Assembly (NCBI RefSeq): GCF_001971785.1
Contig: NZ_CP019389.1
Location: forward strand, 2,615,001 to 2,679,000
Reading direction: 5' to 3'
Length of the DNA: 64,000 nucleotides
From: Seonamhaeicola sp. S2-3
Lineage (GTDB): Bacteria > Bacteroidota > Bacteroidia > Flavobacteriales > Flavobacteriaceae
This document shows positions 17,833-26,476 of the stretch, piece after piece (within the stretch, counting starts at the first letter, position 1; the number at the start of each line of letters is the position of its first letter). A program made the position numbers and the translations under genes. The notes beneath the pieces were generated by a model that was not told where the DNA came from, ran no database searches, and saw only the letters and a program-made list of their open reading frames with translations.

Positions 17833-17936
17833 TTATACCGTTTTGTGTGGTGTTTGTACTTGGTTTAAAATTTAAAGCATAAACCTTGATGATTAAACTT
17901 TTTTATGCGAAATTTACACAAAATTCATATTTATTC

Positions 17937-18482
17937 ATGCAAGATACTTCAAAACAATACAACGCGGTAATTGATACGTGCAAAAGTTTATTTATTAAGA
18001 AAATGACAGATTACGGAAGTGCTTGGAGAATACTGCGTTTACCTTCTTTAACCGATCAAATTTTTATTAAAGCACAACGTATTAGAGGCTTGCAACAAAA
18101 TGATGTTCAGAAGGTAGATGAAGGACAAGAAAGTGAATTTATAGGAATTATAAATTACTGCGTTATGGCACTTATTCAAATTGAAAAAGGTGTGGTAGAG
18201 CAACCAGATTTATCAACAGAAGAAGCTGTAGAGTTATATGAAAAACACATAGCCATAACTAAAAAATTAATGGAAGATAAAAACCATGATTATGGTGAAG
18301 CCTGGCGTGATATGAGAGTGAGCAGTTTAACCGATTTAATTTTGCAAAAACTGCTAAGAGTTAAACAAATTGAAGATAACGCGGGTAAAACTCTAGTTAG
18401 TGAAGGTATTGATGCTAATTATCAAGACATGATTAATTATGCGGTTTTTGCTTTAATTCATTTGGGAGAATTAAAGCAATAA
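17937..18482 (+). CDS. DUF1599 domain protein
   Basis: A 181-residue soluble protein made of two tandem versions of one unit: KKMTDYGSAWRILRLPSLTDQIFIKAQRIRGL near residues 20-50 and EDKNHDYGEAWRDMRVSSLTDLILQKLLRVKQI near 105-140. This duplication defines DUF1599. The repeated Asp-Tyr-Gly-x-Ala-Trp and acidic positions suggest an all-helical, metal-binding MazG-like fold, but the function is unproven. The ATG at 17937 is preferred over one 17 codons upstream. It is typically found near folP and tpiA in Bacteroidota. Confidence 0.85.
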   Translation: MQDTSKQYNAVIDTCKSLFIKKMTDYGSAWRILRLPSLTDQIFIKAQRIRGLQQNDVQKVDEGQESEFIGIINYCVMALIQIEKGVVEQPDLSTEEAVELYEKHIAITKKLMEDKNHDYGEAWRDMRVSSLTDLILQKLLRVKQIEDNAGKTLVSEGIDANYQDMINYAVFALIHLGELKQ

Positions 18483-18511
18483 TCAAATTTTAAAAGTAAA
18501 AACCCAAAATA

Positions 18512-18868
18512 TTGAGTAATCAAAAGCCATTTAATTTAGAAGATAGAACGTTTGAATTTGCAAGAGATTGTCATTTTTTAATCAAAAATTTGTCAAAGAC
18601 AATTTCAAATATTGAGGATGCTAAGCAATTGGTTAGGGCATCTGGTTCTGTTGGCGCAAATTATATAGAGGGAAATGAGAAGCCAGGAGAAAAAGATTTA
18701 AAATATAGAATTAAAATTTCAAGAAAGGAAGCCAAAGAAAGTGAATATTGGTTAAAATTGTTGAAATCACAGAACCCTAGTCATTCAAATGATATTGAGA
18801 AATTAATAATTGAAGCTGCTGAAATTAGAAAAATACTTTCTACAATTATCAATAAGTTAGACGGTTAG
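18512..18868 (+). CDS. Four-helix bundle protein (S23/avd-like), orphan
   Basis: A 118-residue protein of the four-helix bundle family first known from intervening sequences in 23S rRNA genes (S23) and related to the avd accessory proteins of diversity-generating retroelements. Characteristic segments are LEDRTFEFARDC, QLVRASGSVGANYIEGN, RIKISRKEAKESEYWLKLL and the Glu-rich end. Start is TTG at 18512. Neither a 23S rRNA gene nor a reverse transcriptase is in the window, so this is a free-standing copy, probably acquired, sitting between DUF1599 and BT_3928. Function is unknown. Confidence 0.85.
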   Translation: MSNQKPFNLEDRTFEFARDCHFLIKNLSKTISNIEDAKQLVRASGSVGANYIEGNEKPGEKDLKYRIKISRKEAKESEYWLKLLKSQNPSHSNDIEKLIIEAAEIRKILSTIINKLDG

Positions 18869-18934
18869 TTGAGTTATATCAAGCAGAGTAACATTTTGGG
18901 ATTTATTTTTTGTTATTTGTAATTTAAAAAATTT

Positions 18935-20242
18935 ATGAAACTATTAGTAAACATTTCAAGAGTATTTGTTGGAGTACTATTTATTATTTCAGGATTTATA
19001 AAATTGAACGACCCCCTTGGGTTTTCATATAAACTTCAAGAATATTTTAGTCCAGATGTGTTAAATCTTCCTTTTTTAGAACCTTACGCACTTGGTTTTT
19101 CAATATTTGTGGTGGTTTTTGAAGTTGTTTTAGGGGTGTTTTTACTTATAGGTTATAAACCAAAATTTACGCTGTGGAGTCTGCTTTTAATGATAGTGTT
19201 CTTTACCTTTTTAACCTTTTATTCAGCTTATTTTGATAAGGTAAAAGACTGCGGTTGCTTTGGCGATGCTTTAAAATTATCTCCTTGGGGTAGTTTTACC
19301 AAAGATGTAGTCTTACTAGTTTTTATTTTAGTGTTATTTACTGGTCAAAAACACGTAAAACCCTTATTTAGTAAATTACCAACAACAGTACTAGCATTGT
19401 TAAGTTTTATAGTAAGTTTATGGTTTGGTTATCACGTGTTAATGCATTTACCAGTCATAGATTTTAGAGGTTATGCTATTGGTAAAAATATAACAGAAGG
19501 TATGACTATTCCAGAGGATGCTCCAAAGCCTGTAGTAGAATATTCTTGGAAGTTTAATGTAAACGGAAAAGAAGAAATAATAAAAACTAACGGAACTTAC
19601 CCTACAGTAGATGGAGAATGGATAGGAGTTGAAACTAAAATTATAGATGAAGGATATGATCCTCCAATAAAAGATTTTTCTATTGGAAGTGATGATGAAG
19701 ATTTAACAGAACATTTTTTAAATGAAGAAAATGTAATTGTTGTAGTATCTTATAGTTTAGAAAAGATTGAAAAAGGAGGCGCAAGTAAACTAAAATCTTT
19801 TACAGAAAAAGCCATTGAAAATGGCTATCAAGTTATTGGTTTAACAGCTTCTAGCGAAGAAACTAAACAGAAAATTAATAAAGACTACGGTTTAAGTTTT
19901 AATTGGTATTTATGCGATGAAAAAGTCCTTAAAACAATTGTGCGCTCAAATCCTGGTGTTTTAGAATTAGATAATGGCACCGTGAAGCAAAAAGTACATT
20001 GGAATGACTTAGAAGATTTTAAATTGCCTAAAGTTGAAAGAAAAGTGCCTGTTGAGCAAAAAAAAGAAATATTACTATATAGAGTTAATGATAGTATTTC
20101 TACCAAAGAAAAAGTAGAAGCAATAGACTCTTCTATAATTGAAAGTATTAATGTAATTAAAGACTCTGTTCAATTAAACCAATTGAATTCTCAAAATAAT
20201 ACTTCTTATACAGGGATTATTGATGTTAAGCTAAAGGAGTAA
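18935..20242 (+). CDS. BT_3928-family / MauE-DoxX-like redox-associated membrane protein
   Basis: A 435-residue protein. The N-terminal half is a four-helix DoxX/MauE-like membrane domain (residues about 1-150) with the Cys-Gly-Cys motif in KDCGCFGDALKLSPWGSF, suggesting thiol-disulfide transfer. The following 250 residues are periplasmic or soluble and include a thioredoxin-like segment (VIVVVSYSLEKIEKGG ... VIGLTASSEETKQ) without a CxxC pair. The family is common in Bacteroidota just before tpiA and related genes, as here. It is followed 16 bases later by a permease gene. Precise role unknown. Confidence 0.8.
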   Translation: MKLLVNISRVFVGVLFIISGFIKLNDPLGFSYKLQEYFSPDVLNLPFLEPYALGFSIFVVVFEVVLGVFLLIGYKPKFTLWSLLLMIVFFTFLTFYSAYFDKVKDCGCFGDALKLSPWGSFTKDVVLLVFILVLFTGQKHVKPLFSKLPTTVLALLSFIVSLWFGYHVLMHLPVIDFRGYAIGKNITEGMTIPEDAPKPVVEYSWKFNVNGKEEIIKTNGTYPTVDGEWIGVETKIIDEGYDPPIKDFSIGSDDEDLTEHFLNEENVIVVVSYSLEKIEKGGASKLKSFTEKAIENGYQVIGLTASSEETKQKINKDYGLSFNWYLCDEKVLKTIVRSNPGVLELDNGTVKQKVHWNDLEDFKLPKVERKVPVEQKKEILLYRVNDSISTKEKVEAIDSSIIESINVIKDSVQLNQLNSQNNTSYTGIIDVKLKE

Positions 20243-20258
20243 AAAAAAATCAACATTA

Positions 20259-21335
20259 TTGATTAGCTACTTATTAAATAAAATTATTTACGCTACACTT
20301 ACATTATTTGGTGTAGTAACTGTTATTTTCTTTTTATTTAATGTGCTTCCGGGAGATCCTGCTCAAATGATGTTGGGGCAAAATGAAGACACAGAACAAC
20401 TAGCATTAGTAAAACAAAAGTATGGGTTTGATAAACCTATCTCTACTCAGTATCTATATTATTTAAATGATTTGTCGCCTATATCATTCCATTCCAATTC
20501 AAAAGAAGATTATACATCTTTAGAAAGTAGAAAATACGCTGCTTCTAAATTATTCACAATTGGTAATACAACAACAGTTATAAAGTTTCCATACTTAAGA
20601 GAATCGTTTACCAAACAAGGAAAACGAGTTACCGAAGTTTTGGGTGAAACCTTACCAAATACCTTTGTTTTGGCAGTTTCGGCAATATTAATTGCTATAT
20701 TTTTAGGTGTTGTTTTAGGCATTATTTCAGCACTTTATAAAGATACTTGGCTAGATAAATTAATTCAATTAGTTAGTACTTTAGGTATGAGTGTGCCATC
20801 ATTTTTTAGTGCCATTTTGTTTGCGTGGTTGTTTGGTTTTGTATTGCATAAATACACTAATTTAGAAATGACAGGAAGCCTTTATGAATTAGATGATTTT
20901 GGTGAAGCTATGCATATAAAGTTGAAAAATTTAATCCTTCCTGCGGTAGTTCTAGGTATTCGTCCGTTAGCAGTAGTTATTCAATTAATGCGAAATTCAC
21001 TTTTAGAAGTTTTTAACCAAGATTATATAAGAACCGCCAGAGCTAAGGGCTTAAGCGAATTTCAAATTATAAAAAAACATGCCATTAAAAATGCTATGAA
21101 TCCGGTGGTTACAGCTATTTCGGGTTGGTTTGCATCAATGTTAGCAGGCGCTGTGTTTGTAGAGTATATTTTTGGGTGGAATGGCTTAGGAAAGGAAATT
21201 GTAAACGCATTAAATACTCTAGATTTACCCGTTATTATGGGGGCTGTTTTGGTAATTGCAACCATGTTTGTAATGATTAATATTTTTGTCGACTTAATTT
21301 ATGCTTGGTTAGATCCTAAAGTAAAACTTAATTAA
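20259..21335 (+). CDS. DppB-type ABC transporter permease
   Basis: A 358-residue inner-membrane permease resembling DppB/OppB of peptide importers. The N-terminus is LLNKIIYATLTLFGVVTVIFF with NVLPGDPA, and the EAA loop region is RTARAKGLSEFQIIKKHAIKNA. About six transmembrane helices are present. The loop between TM1 and TM2 (about residues 40-125) is longer than in E. coli DppB. The start is TTG at 20259. No partner permease, ATPase or binding protein lies nearby, so these must be encoded elsewhere if it is a peptide importer. Confidence 0.88.
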   Translation: MISYLLNKIIYATLTLFGVVTVIFFLFNVLPGDPAQMMLGQNEDTEQLALVKQKYGFDKPISTQYLYYLNDLSPISFHSNSKEDYTSLESRKYAASKLFTIGNTTTVIKFPYLRESFTKQGKRVTEVLGETLPNTFVLAVSAILIAIFLGVVLGIISALYKDTWLDKLIQLVSTLGMSVPSFFSAILFAWLFGFVLHKYTNLEMTGSLYELDDFGEAMHIKLKNLILPAVVLGIRPLAVVIQLMRNSLLEVFNQDYIRTARAKGLSEFQIIKKHAIKNAMNPVVTAISGWFASMLAGAVFVEYIFGWNGLGKEIVNALNTLDLPVIMGAVLVIATMFVMINIFVDLIYAWLDPKVKLN

Positions 21336-21381
21336 ATTTTATCTCCACAAAAGTGGAAATCTCATTATTAAAACAATAAAA

Positions 21382-21873
21382 ATGAAGCATATGAATTATC
21401 TTTTAATACTATTAGTTAGCTTGTTCAGCTGTAATACAGAAACACCCACACAATTTAGTGAAGCTGCTTTAAATGATACTTTTATAACCATAGAGGGTAA
21501 TGAGGTTTCGTTTAAATCAATTTTAGAAAAACACAAAGGCAAAACTATTGTTATTGATGTTTGGGCCTCTTGGTGTGGCGATTGTTTAAAAGGCATGCCC
21601 AAAGTAAAAGAGTTACAAGCTGCTCATAAAGATGTTGTGTATGTATTTTTATCGTTAGATAAAACACAAGATGCATGGAAAAAAGGTATAAAAAAATATG
21701 ATGTAGTAGGAGACCATTATTTTATGAAATCTGGTTGGAAAGGTTCTTTTGGAAGTTTTATAAAATTAGATTGGATTCCTAGGTATATGATGGTAAATGA
21801 AGCTGGCGAAATCGTTGTATTTAAAGTTATTGAAGCTAATGACGAAAAACTTATTGAAGCTCTAAAAAAATAA
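21382..21873 (+). CDS. Thioredoxin-like (TlpA/ResA) lipoprotein
   Basis: A 163-residue predicted lipoprotein (LLVSLFSCNTE) with a thioredoxin fold. The active site is WASWCGDCLKGMP (CGDC), and a cis-Pro loop lies near LDWIPRYMMV. It probably reduces or exchanges disulfides in the periplasm. It lies between the permease and tpiA on the same strand, downstream of the redox-type BT_3928 protein, which suggests a shared thiol role, though that is inference. Confidence 0.88.
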   Translation: MKHMNYLLILLVSLFSCNTETPTQFSEAALNDTFITIEGNEVSFKSILEKHKGKTIVIDVWASWCGDCLKGMPKVKELQAAHKDVVYVFLSLDKTQDAWKKGIKKYDVVGDHYFMKSGWKGSFGSFIKLDWIPRYMMVNEAGEIVVFKVIEANDEKLIEALKK

Positions 21874-21923
21874 GTATTTTAGCATCAGTTTTATAACTCA
21901 TATAATCATAAATACATCATCTA

Positions 21924-22673
21924 ATGAGAAAAAATATTGTTGCCGGTAACTGGAAAATGAATAACGATTTATCTCAAACCGAAGCGTTATTAGCAGACTT
22001 AACAAATCAAACAAAAACCTCAAATGCAGAGGTTATGGTAGCACCAACTTTTACTAATCTTTATCAAGCTTATCAAGTATTAAGAACTACAGATATTGAG
22101 GTTGTAGCTCAAAATATGCACTTTGCAGAAAATGGAGCTTATACAGGAGAAATAAGCGCAAGTATGTTAAAAAGTGTTGGCGTAAAAACTGTTATTTTAG
22201 GCCATAGTGAGCGCAGAGAATACTTTAATGAAACAGATGACATGTTAGCTAAAAAAGTTGATGCAGCCTTAGCTAACAATATGCGTATAATTTTCTGTTT
22301 TGGTGAAGAATTAGCCGATAGAAAAGCCGGTAATGAAGAAACAGTTGTTGGTAACCAAATAAAAAATGCTTTATTTCATTTAGAAGCTGAAGCGTTTAAA
22401 AATATTATACTAGCATATGAGCCTGTTTGGGCTATTGGTACAGGAGAAACAGCAAGTCCAGAACAAGCACAAGATATGCATGCATTTATAAGAAAAACAT
22501 TAGCCGATAAATACGGAGCTGATGTAGCAGATAGTGTTTCTATTCTTTATGGAGGTAGTGTAAAACCAGCAAATGCCAACGAAATTTTTTCTAAACCAGA
22601 TGTAGATGGAGGATTAATTGGTGGCGCATCATTAAAAGCAGAAGATTTCTTTGCAATAGTAAATGCATTTTAA
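21924..22673 (+). CDS. tpiA: Triosephosphate isomerase
   Basis: Interconverts dihydroxyacetone phosphate and glyceraldehyde 3-phosphate in glycolysis. It is 249 residues, normal. The N-terminal GNWKMN carries the catalytic Asn and Lys, HSERREYF the catalytic His, and AYEPVWAIGTG the catalytic Glu and flexible loop 6; YGGSVKPAN and the GGASLKAEDF phosphate-binding loops complete the barrel. Followed by a terminator-like hairpin at 22731-22764. Confidence 0.98.
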   Translation: MRKNIVAGNWKMNNDLSQTEALLADLTNQTKTSNAEVMVAPTFTNLYQAYQVLRTTDIEVVAQNMHFAENGAYTGEISASMLKSVGVKTVILGHSERREYFNETDDMLAKKVDAALANNMRIIFCFGEELADRKAGNEETVVGNQIKNALFHLEAEAFKNIILAYEPVWAIGTGETASPEQAQDMHAFIRKTLADKYGADVADSVSILYGGSVKPANANEIFSKPDVDGGLIGGASLKAEDFFAIVNAF

Positions 22674-22730
22674 TTAGAATAAAATGTCTTGCTGAACTTA
22701 TTTTCAGCATTTCAATAATAACTTCAAAAT

Positions 22731-22764
22731 AACCTCGCGAATTATTATATTCGTGAGGTTTTTA
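22731..22764 (+). terminator. Terminator-like hairpin between tpiA and prmA
   Basis: An 11-bp stem AACCTCGCGAA / TTCGTGAGGTT (one G-T pair) with an eight-base loop, followed by TTTAATTT. It ends only seven bases before the prmA ATG, so it may also act on prmA translation. Confidence 0.7.
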
Positions 22765-22771
22765 ATTTAAA

Positions 22772-23611
22772 ATGAGTATGTCAAACATTATATATATAAG
22801 TTACGAATTTGAAGTTCAACCACTACAACCTGCAGTAGAAATACTTATTGCTGAATTAGGGTACGCCGGTTTTGAAAGTTTTGTAGAAACAGAAACAGGT
22901 GTTACAGCATATATTCAAAAAGAGGAGTGGCATGAGAATATTTTAGACCATATTCAAATACTAAACTCCAATGAGTTTGAAATTACCTATACATATTCAG
23001 AAATAGAGCAAACCAATTGGAATGCAGAATGGGAAAAGAATTTTAACCCTATTGTAGTTGATGATATTTGTGCGGTTAGGGCACCTTTTCATGAAAAGTT
23101 TAATACAGAGTATGATATAGTTATAGAGCCTAAAATGAGTTTTGGCACAGGGCATCATGAAACTACACACATGATGATGCAACATATTTTAAAGTCTGAT
23201 GTTAAAGGTAAAACCGTTTTAGATATGGGCTGTGGTACAGGTGTTTTAGCCATTTTAGCAGAGTTAAAAGGAGCAAAATCTATAGACGCTATAGATATTG
23301 ATAATTGGTGTTATTTGAATAGTTTAGAAAATGTAGAAAGAAATAATTGTAAACAAATTAGTGTTTTTGAAGGTGATGCTTCGCTAATAAAAGGAAAAAC
23401 CTATGATGTTATAATAGCTAACATTAACCGAAATATTTTGCTTAAAGATATGCACGCTTATACTACAAGCTTGAATAAAGGAGGTACGTTACTTTTAAGC
23501 GGTTTTTATAATGATGACATACCTGTAATTGATGCCGAAGTTTCAAAATATAATTTAAAAATAGACCAAGTTATTGAACGTAATAATTGGGTAGCCGTAA
23601 AGTATATTTAA
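22772..23611 (+). CDS. prmA: Ribosomal protein L11 methyltransferase
   Basis: Methylates ribosomal protein L11 using S-adenosylmethionine. It is 279 residues, slightly shorter than E. coli PrmA. The N-terminal L11-recognition domain (about 1-95) is followed by the linker and the SAM-binding domain: SFGTGHHETT, VLDMGCGTGVLAI (motif I), AIDIDNWC and IIANINRNILL (the Asn-rich catalytic region). A second ATG lies two codons in and could be the true start. It is followed by clpS 27 bases later on the same strand. Confidence 0.95.
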   Translation: MSMSNIIYISYEFEVQPLQPAVEILIAELGYAGFESFVETETGVTAYIQKEEWHENILDHIQILNSNEFEITYTYSEIEQTNWNAEWEKNFNPIVVDDICAVRAPFHEKFNTEYDIVIEPKMSFGTGHHETTHMMMQHILKSDVKGKTVLDMGCGTGVLAILAELKGAKSIDAIDIDNWCYLNSLENVERNNCKQISVFEGDASLIKGKTYDVIIANINRNILLKDMHAYTTSLNKGGTLLLSGFYNDDIPVIDAEVSKYNLKIDQVIERNNWVAVKYI

Positions 23612-23638
23612 GATTTTTTTTTAAATTTGGTGTAAGCT

Positions 23639-23917
23639 ATGATGAATACTAAAGAGAAAATACAAGAAGAATTAGACGTTTTAGAAGACGAAGCTAATTT
23701 AAACGAAATTGTGTTGTATAACGATGAGGTAAACACCTTTGATCATGTTATAGAAACACTTATTCATGCGTGCGAACACACCCCAGAACAAGCAGAACAA
23801 TGCTCTATTATTGTTCACTACAAAGGTAAATGTACCGTTAAAACGGGTGAGTATGAAGATTTAGAACCACGCTGCACTATGTTATTAAATGCAGGCTTAA
23901 GTGCCGAAATAGTTTAA
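23639..23917 (+). CDS. clpS: ATP-dependent Clp protease adaptor ClpS
   Basis: Small adaptor (92 residues) that delivers N-degron substrates to ClpA/ClpC-type ATPases. The core IVLYNDEVNTFDHVIETL is the ClpS signature (equivalent to LYNDDYTPMEFV in E. coli), followed by CEHTPEQAEQCSIIVHYKGKCTV, which forms the ClpA-binding face. It lies just after prmA and converges with the HMA gene, leaving one base between them. Confidence 0.95.
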   Translation: MMNTKEKIQEELDVLEDEANLNEIVLYNDEVNTFDHVIETLIHACEHTPEQAEQCSIIVHYKGKCTVKTGEYEDLEPRCTMLLNAGLSAEIV

Positions 23918-23918
23918 G

Positions 23919-24185
23919 TTACTTCATTCTTCCAATAGCGCAACTTACAAAAGATTTTGCTTTTGTAGTTAGTGCATTTTTATCACCTAAAACCGGGTAA
24001 CCAATTTTAGCCAATAGTGTTTTGGCTTCGTCTAACACGGTGTCATTTTCATAAGAAAAAGATACTGTATTTTTTTCTGGGTTAACTTGTACATTGTTAA
24101 TTAAATCTAACCCTGATAGTTTAGAGGTAATTGTATTAGCACAACCACCACATTTTAAGTTTTGTATTTCTAAAGTTATTTCCAT
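23919..24185 (-). CDS. Heavy-metal-associated (HMA) domain protein
   Basis: An 88-residue soluble protein with a single HMA ferredoxin-like fold. The metal or thiol site is KCGGCANTI (Cys12 and Cys15), a variant of the usual GMxCxxC in which Met is replaced. An extra Cys near the end (VSCAIGRMK) is unusual. It is the last gene of the sulfur module, eight bases after the persulfide dioxygenase gene. In that context it could carry copper or a persulfide sulfur; which one is not decidable from sequence. Confidence 0.82.
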   Translation of the reverse strand: MEITLEIQNLKCGGCANTITSKLSGLDLINNVQVNPEKNTVSFSYENDTVLDEAKTLLAKIGYPVLGDKNALTTKAKSFVSCAIGRMK

Positions 24186-24193
24186 TGTTTAAT

Positions 24194-25603
24194 TTATAAA
24201 GTTGAAGGACAAACGTAATTAGTTTTTGGTAAATTGGTATTTTTAATATCAGTAAAACCACCTGCAACGTCAATTACATTAAAGCCTCTAGCTTTTAAAA
24301 TAGACGCAGCAATGACTGACCTGTAACCACCTGCACAATGCAAGTAGTATGTGGTTTTTTGGTCAATTAAATTCATGTTATCGTTTATGTAGTCTAGCGG
24401 GAAATGAAATACATTGTCACCTTCTATACGTTCAGATTTGTATTCTCCCTCTTTTCTTACATCTAAAATTTTTATATTGTTTTCTTCATTTCTTTTAGCT
24501 AACTCTTCGGCAGATATAGACTCCATAGTTTCAATATCTTTTTTGGCAACTTTCCAAGATTCAAACCCTCCTTTTAAATACCCCAAAGTATTGTCATAGC
24601 CAACACGCGATAATCGAGTTACGGTTTCTTTTTCTTTTCCTTCAGGAACAATCAACAAAATGGGTTGTTGTAAATCTGTAATTAAAGCACCTACCCATGG
24701 TGCAAAGGCACCATTAATTCCAATAAAAATAGAATTAGGAATATGTCCTTTTACAAACTGTTGCTCAGTTCTAACATCAAGAATTAAAGCACCTTCTTGA
24801 TTTGCTACTGTTTCAAACTCATCGGGGTTTAAAGCAACATCGCCTTTTTTTAGTACGGTATCAAAATCTGTGTAACCAGACTTATTCATCATGGCATTTT
24901 TAGCAAAATATTGAGGAGGAGGCAAAATACCATCAAGAACTTCTTTAATAAATTCTTCTTTTGTCATGTCTGCTCTAAGAGCGTAATTGGTTTTTTTCTG
25001 CTCACCTAAAACGCCAACGGTTTCTTTGCTTAAGTTTTTTCCGCAAGCAGAACCTGCACCATGAGCAGGATAAACAATAATGTTGTCTTCTAAGGGCATT
25101 ATTTTGTTTCGTAACGAATCATATAACATACCCGCTAAATCTTCTTTAGTTAAATCAGATTTAATAGCCAAATCTGGTCTTCCAACATCGCCTAAAAATA
25201 AGGTGTCTCCAGAAAAAATAGCATGGTTTTTTCCGTGTTCATCAATTAGTAGAAAGGTAGAAGATTCTAAAGTATGTCCTGGTGTATGTAGAACTTTTAT
25301 AGTAACATTCCCTAATTTAAAAGTTTCATTGTCTTTAGCTACATAGGCCTCATAATTTGTTTGGGCTTTTGGACCAAAAATTATAGTAGCCCCAGTTTTT
25401 TTTGCTAAATCTAAATGACCCGATACAAAATCTGCATGAAAATGAGTTTCAAATATATATTTAATTTTAGCATTTTCACTATTGGCTTTATCTACATATT
25501 GTTGTGTTTCGCGTAGTGGGTCAATAATTGCTACTTCGCCGTTAGACTCAATATAGTAAGCCCCTTGCGCTAAACACCCTGTATATATTTGTTCTATTTT
25601 CAT
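24194..25603 (-). CDS. Persulfide dioxygenase-rhodanese fusion (MBL fold + two rhodanese domains)
   Basis: A 469-residue cytoplasmic enzyme predicted to oxidise glutathione or low-molecular-weight persulfides to sulfite. The N-terminal metallo-beta-lactamase domain (about 1-235) has THFHADFVSGH, HTPGHTLES, FSGDTLFLGDVGRPDL and YPAHGAGS, matching ETHE1-like dioxygenases. Two rhodanese domains follow. The first (about 270-355) has no Cys at the active-site position (LLIVPEGKEKE), so it is probably structural. The second (about 370-465) keeps it (YLHCAGGYRS). The ATG at 25603 is preferred over one ten codons upstream. An inverted repeat TGTGAC-N4-GTCACA lies 57-72 bases upstream. Confidence 0.92.
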   Translation of the reverse strand: MKIEQIYTGCLAQGAYYIESNGEVAIIDPLRETQQYVDKANSENAKIKYIFETHFHADFVSGHLDLAKKTGATIIFGPKAQTNYEAYVAKDNETFKLGNVTIKVLHTPGHTLESSTFLLIDEHGKNHAIFSGDTLFLGDVGRPDLAIKSDLTKEDLAGMLYDSLRNKIMPLEDNIIVYPAHGAGSACGKNLSKETVGVLGEQKKTNYALRADMTKEEFIKEVLDGILPPPQYFAKNAMMNKSGYTDFDTVLKKGDVALNPDEFETVANQEGALILDVRTEQQFVKGHIPNSIFIGINGAFAPWVGALITDLQQPILLIVPEGKEKETVTRLSRVGYDNTLGYLKGGFESWKVAKKDIETMESISAEELAKRNEENNIKILDVRKEGEYKSERIEGDNVFHFPLDYINDNMNLIDQKTTYYLHCAGGYRSVIAASILKARGFNVIDVAGGFTDIKNTNLPKTNYVCPSTL

Positions 25604-25659
25604 TGTTAAGTTTAGTCTTAAAAAGTTTTGCAAAATTACAAAATAGTTAATGTTAATTC

Positions 25660-25675
25660 TGTGACTTTTGTCACA
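25660..25675. promoter_or_regulatory. Crp/Fnr-type operator upstream of the persulfide dioxygenase
   Basis: TGTGACTTTTGTCACA, a perfect 6-4-6 inverted repeat of the CRP/FNR kind (TGTGA-N6-TCACA). It lies between the TSUP stop and the dioxygenase ATG. A related repeat is at 27497-27512. Confidence 0.7.
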
Positions 25676-25681
25676 TTAGCG

Positions 25682-26476
25682 TTAGTTTGTTTCTCTGTAA
25701 ATAATATAAATAGCCATAATTAAAGTAAAAAAACCAAAGCTCTTTTTTAGCTTTTTACCGCTTATATATTTAGATAAAAATACGCCAATTAAAATACCTA
25801 AAACGGATGTTAAGGTGAATAAAATTAGGAATGTCCACTCTATTTCTAAAGTTTGAACATCACCTATAAAACCAATTAAGGAATTAATTGAAACTATAAT
25901 AAGTGATGTTCCAACTGCTTTTTTCATAGGAATATTGGCCCAAAGAACCAAAGCAGGAACGTATAAAAAACCTCCGCCAGCACCAATAATTCCTGTGATA
26001 GTTCCTATTATTAATCCTTGAATAAATGTTTTATAATAGGCTTGTTTTTCTTTTGAAGTTTTATTGCTTCTTTTATTTTTAATCATTGAAATGGAAGAAA
26101 TTAGCATGATAATAGAAAAGAATATCATGATTCCCATTTCTTTGGTTAGTGTTAAATTATTTCCTAAAGATAACAGTGTATCAGGTATATTAGGTACTAA
26201 AAAGCGTCTTGATAGATATACGGCAAGAAAAGAAGGGAATGAAAATGCTAATCCTGTTTTTATATCAACTAGCCCTTTTCTATACTTTTGAAAGGTTCCT
26301 ACTAACGATGTTGTGCCAACCACAAACAAAGAATACGCTGTTGCAATAATTGGGTTGTACCCCAAAAGATACACTAATAAAGGAACCGTTAAAATAGAAC
26401 CACCTCCACCAATAAGACCTAAAACTAAGCCAACAACTAAAGCGCCAATATATCCTAATATTAAGGTGTTATCCAT
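25682..26476 (-). CDS. TSUP (TauE/SafE) family sulfur-compound permease
   Basis: A 264-residue inner-membrane protein with about eight transmembrane helices in two similar halves. Each half starts with a glycine-rich motif (GLVLGLIGGGGSILTVPLLVY and GTITGIIGAGGGFLYVPALV), the TSUP hallmark. Members export sulfite or sulfoacetate, or move thiosulfate. Here it sits directly after the two-part YeeE/YedE transporter (no gap) and before the persulfide dioxygenase, so sulfite export is the likeliest role. Confidence 0.92.
   Translation of the reverse strand: MDNTLILGYIGALVVGLVLGLIGGGGSILTVPLLVYLLGYNPIIATAYSLFVVGTTSLVGTFQKYRKGLVDIKTGLAFSFPSFLAVYLSRRFLVPNIPDTLLSLGNNLTLTKEMGIMIFFSIIMLISSISMIKNKRSNKTSKEKQAYYKTFIQGLIIGTITGIIGAGGGFLYVPALVLWANIPMKKAVGTSLIIVSINSLIGFIGDVQTLEIEWTFLILFTLTSVLGILIGVFLSKYISGKKLKKSFGFFTLIMAIYIIYRETN

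Noticed and set aside
18512-18868. Diversity-generating retroelement (avd-like gene)
   Set aside because: No reverse transcriptase, template repeat or variable repeat within several kilobases.
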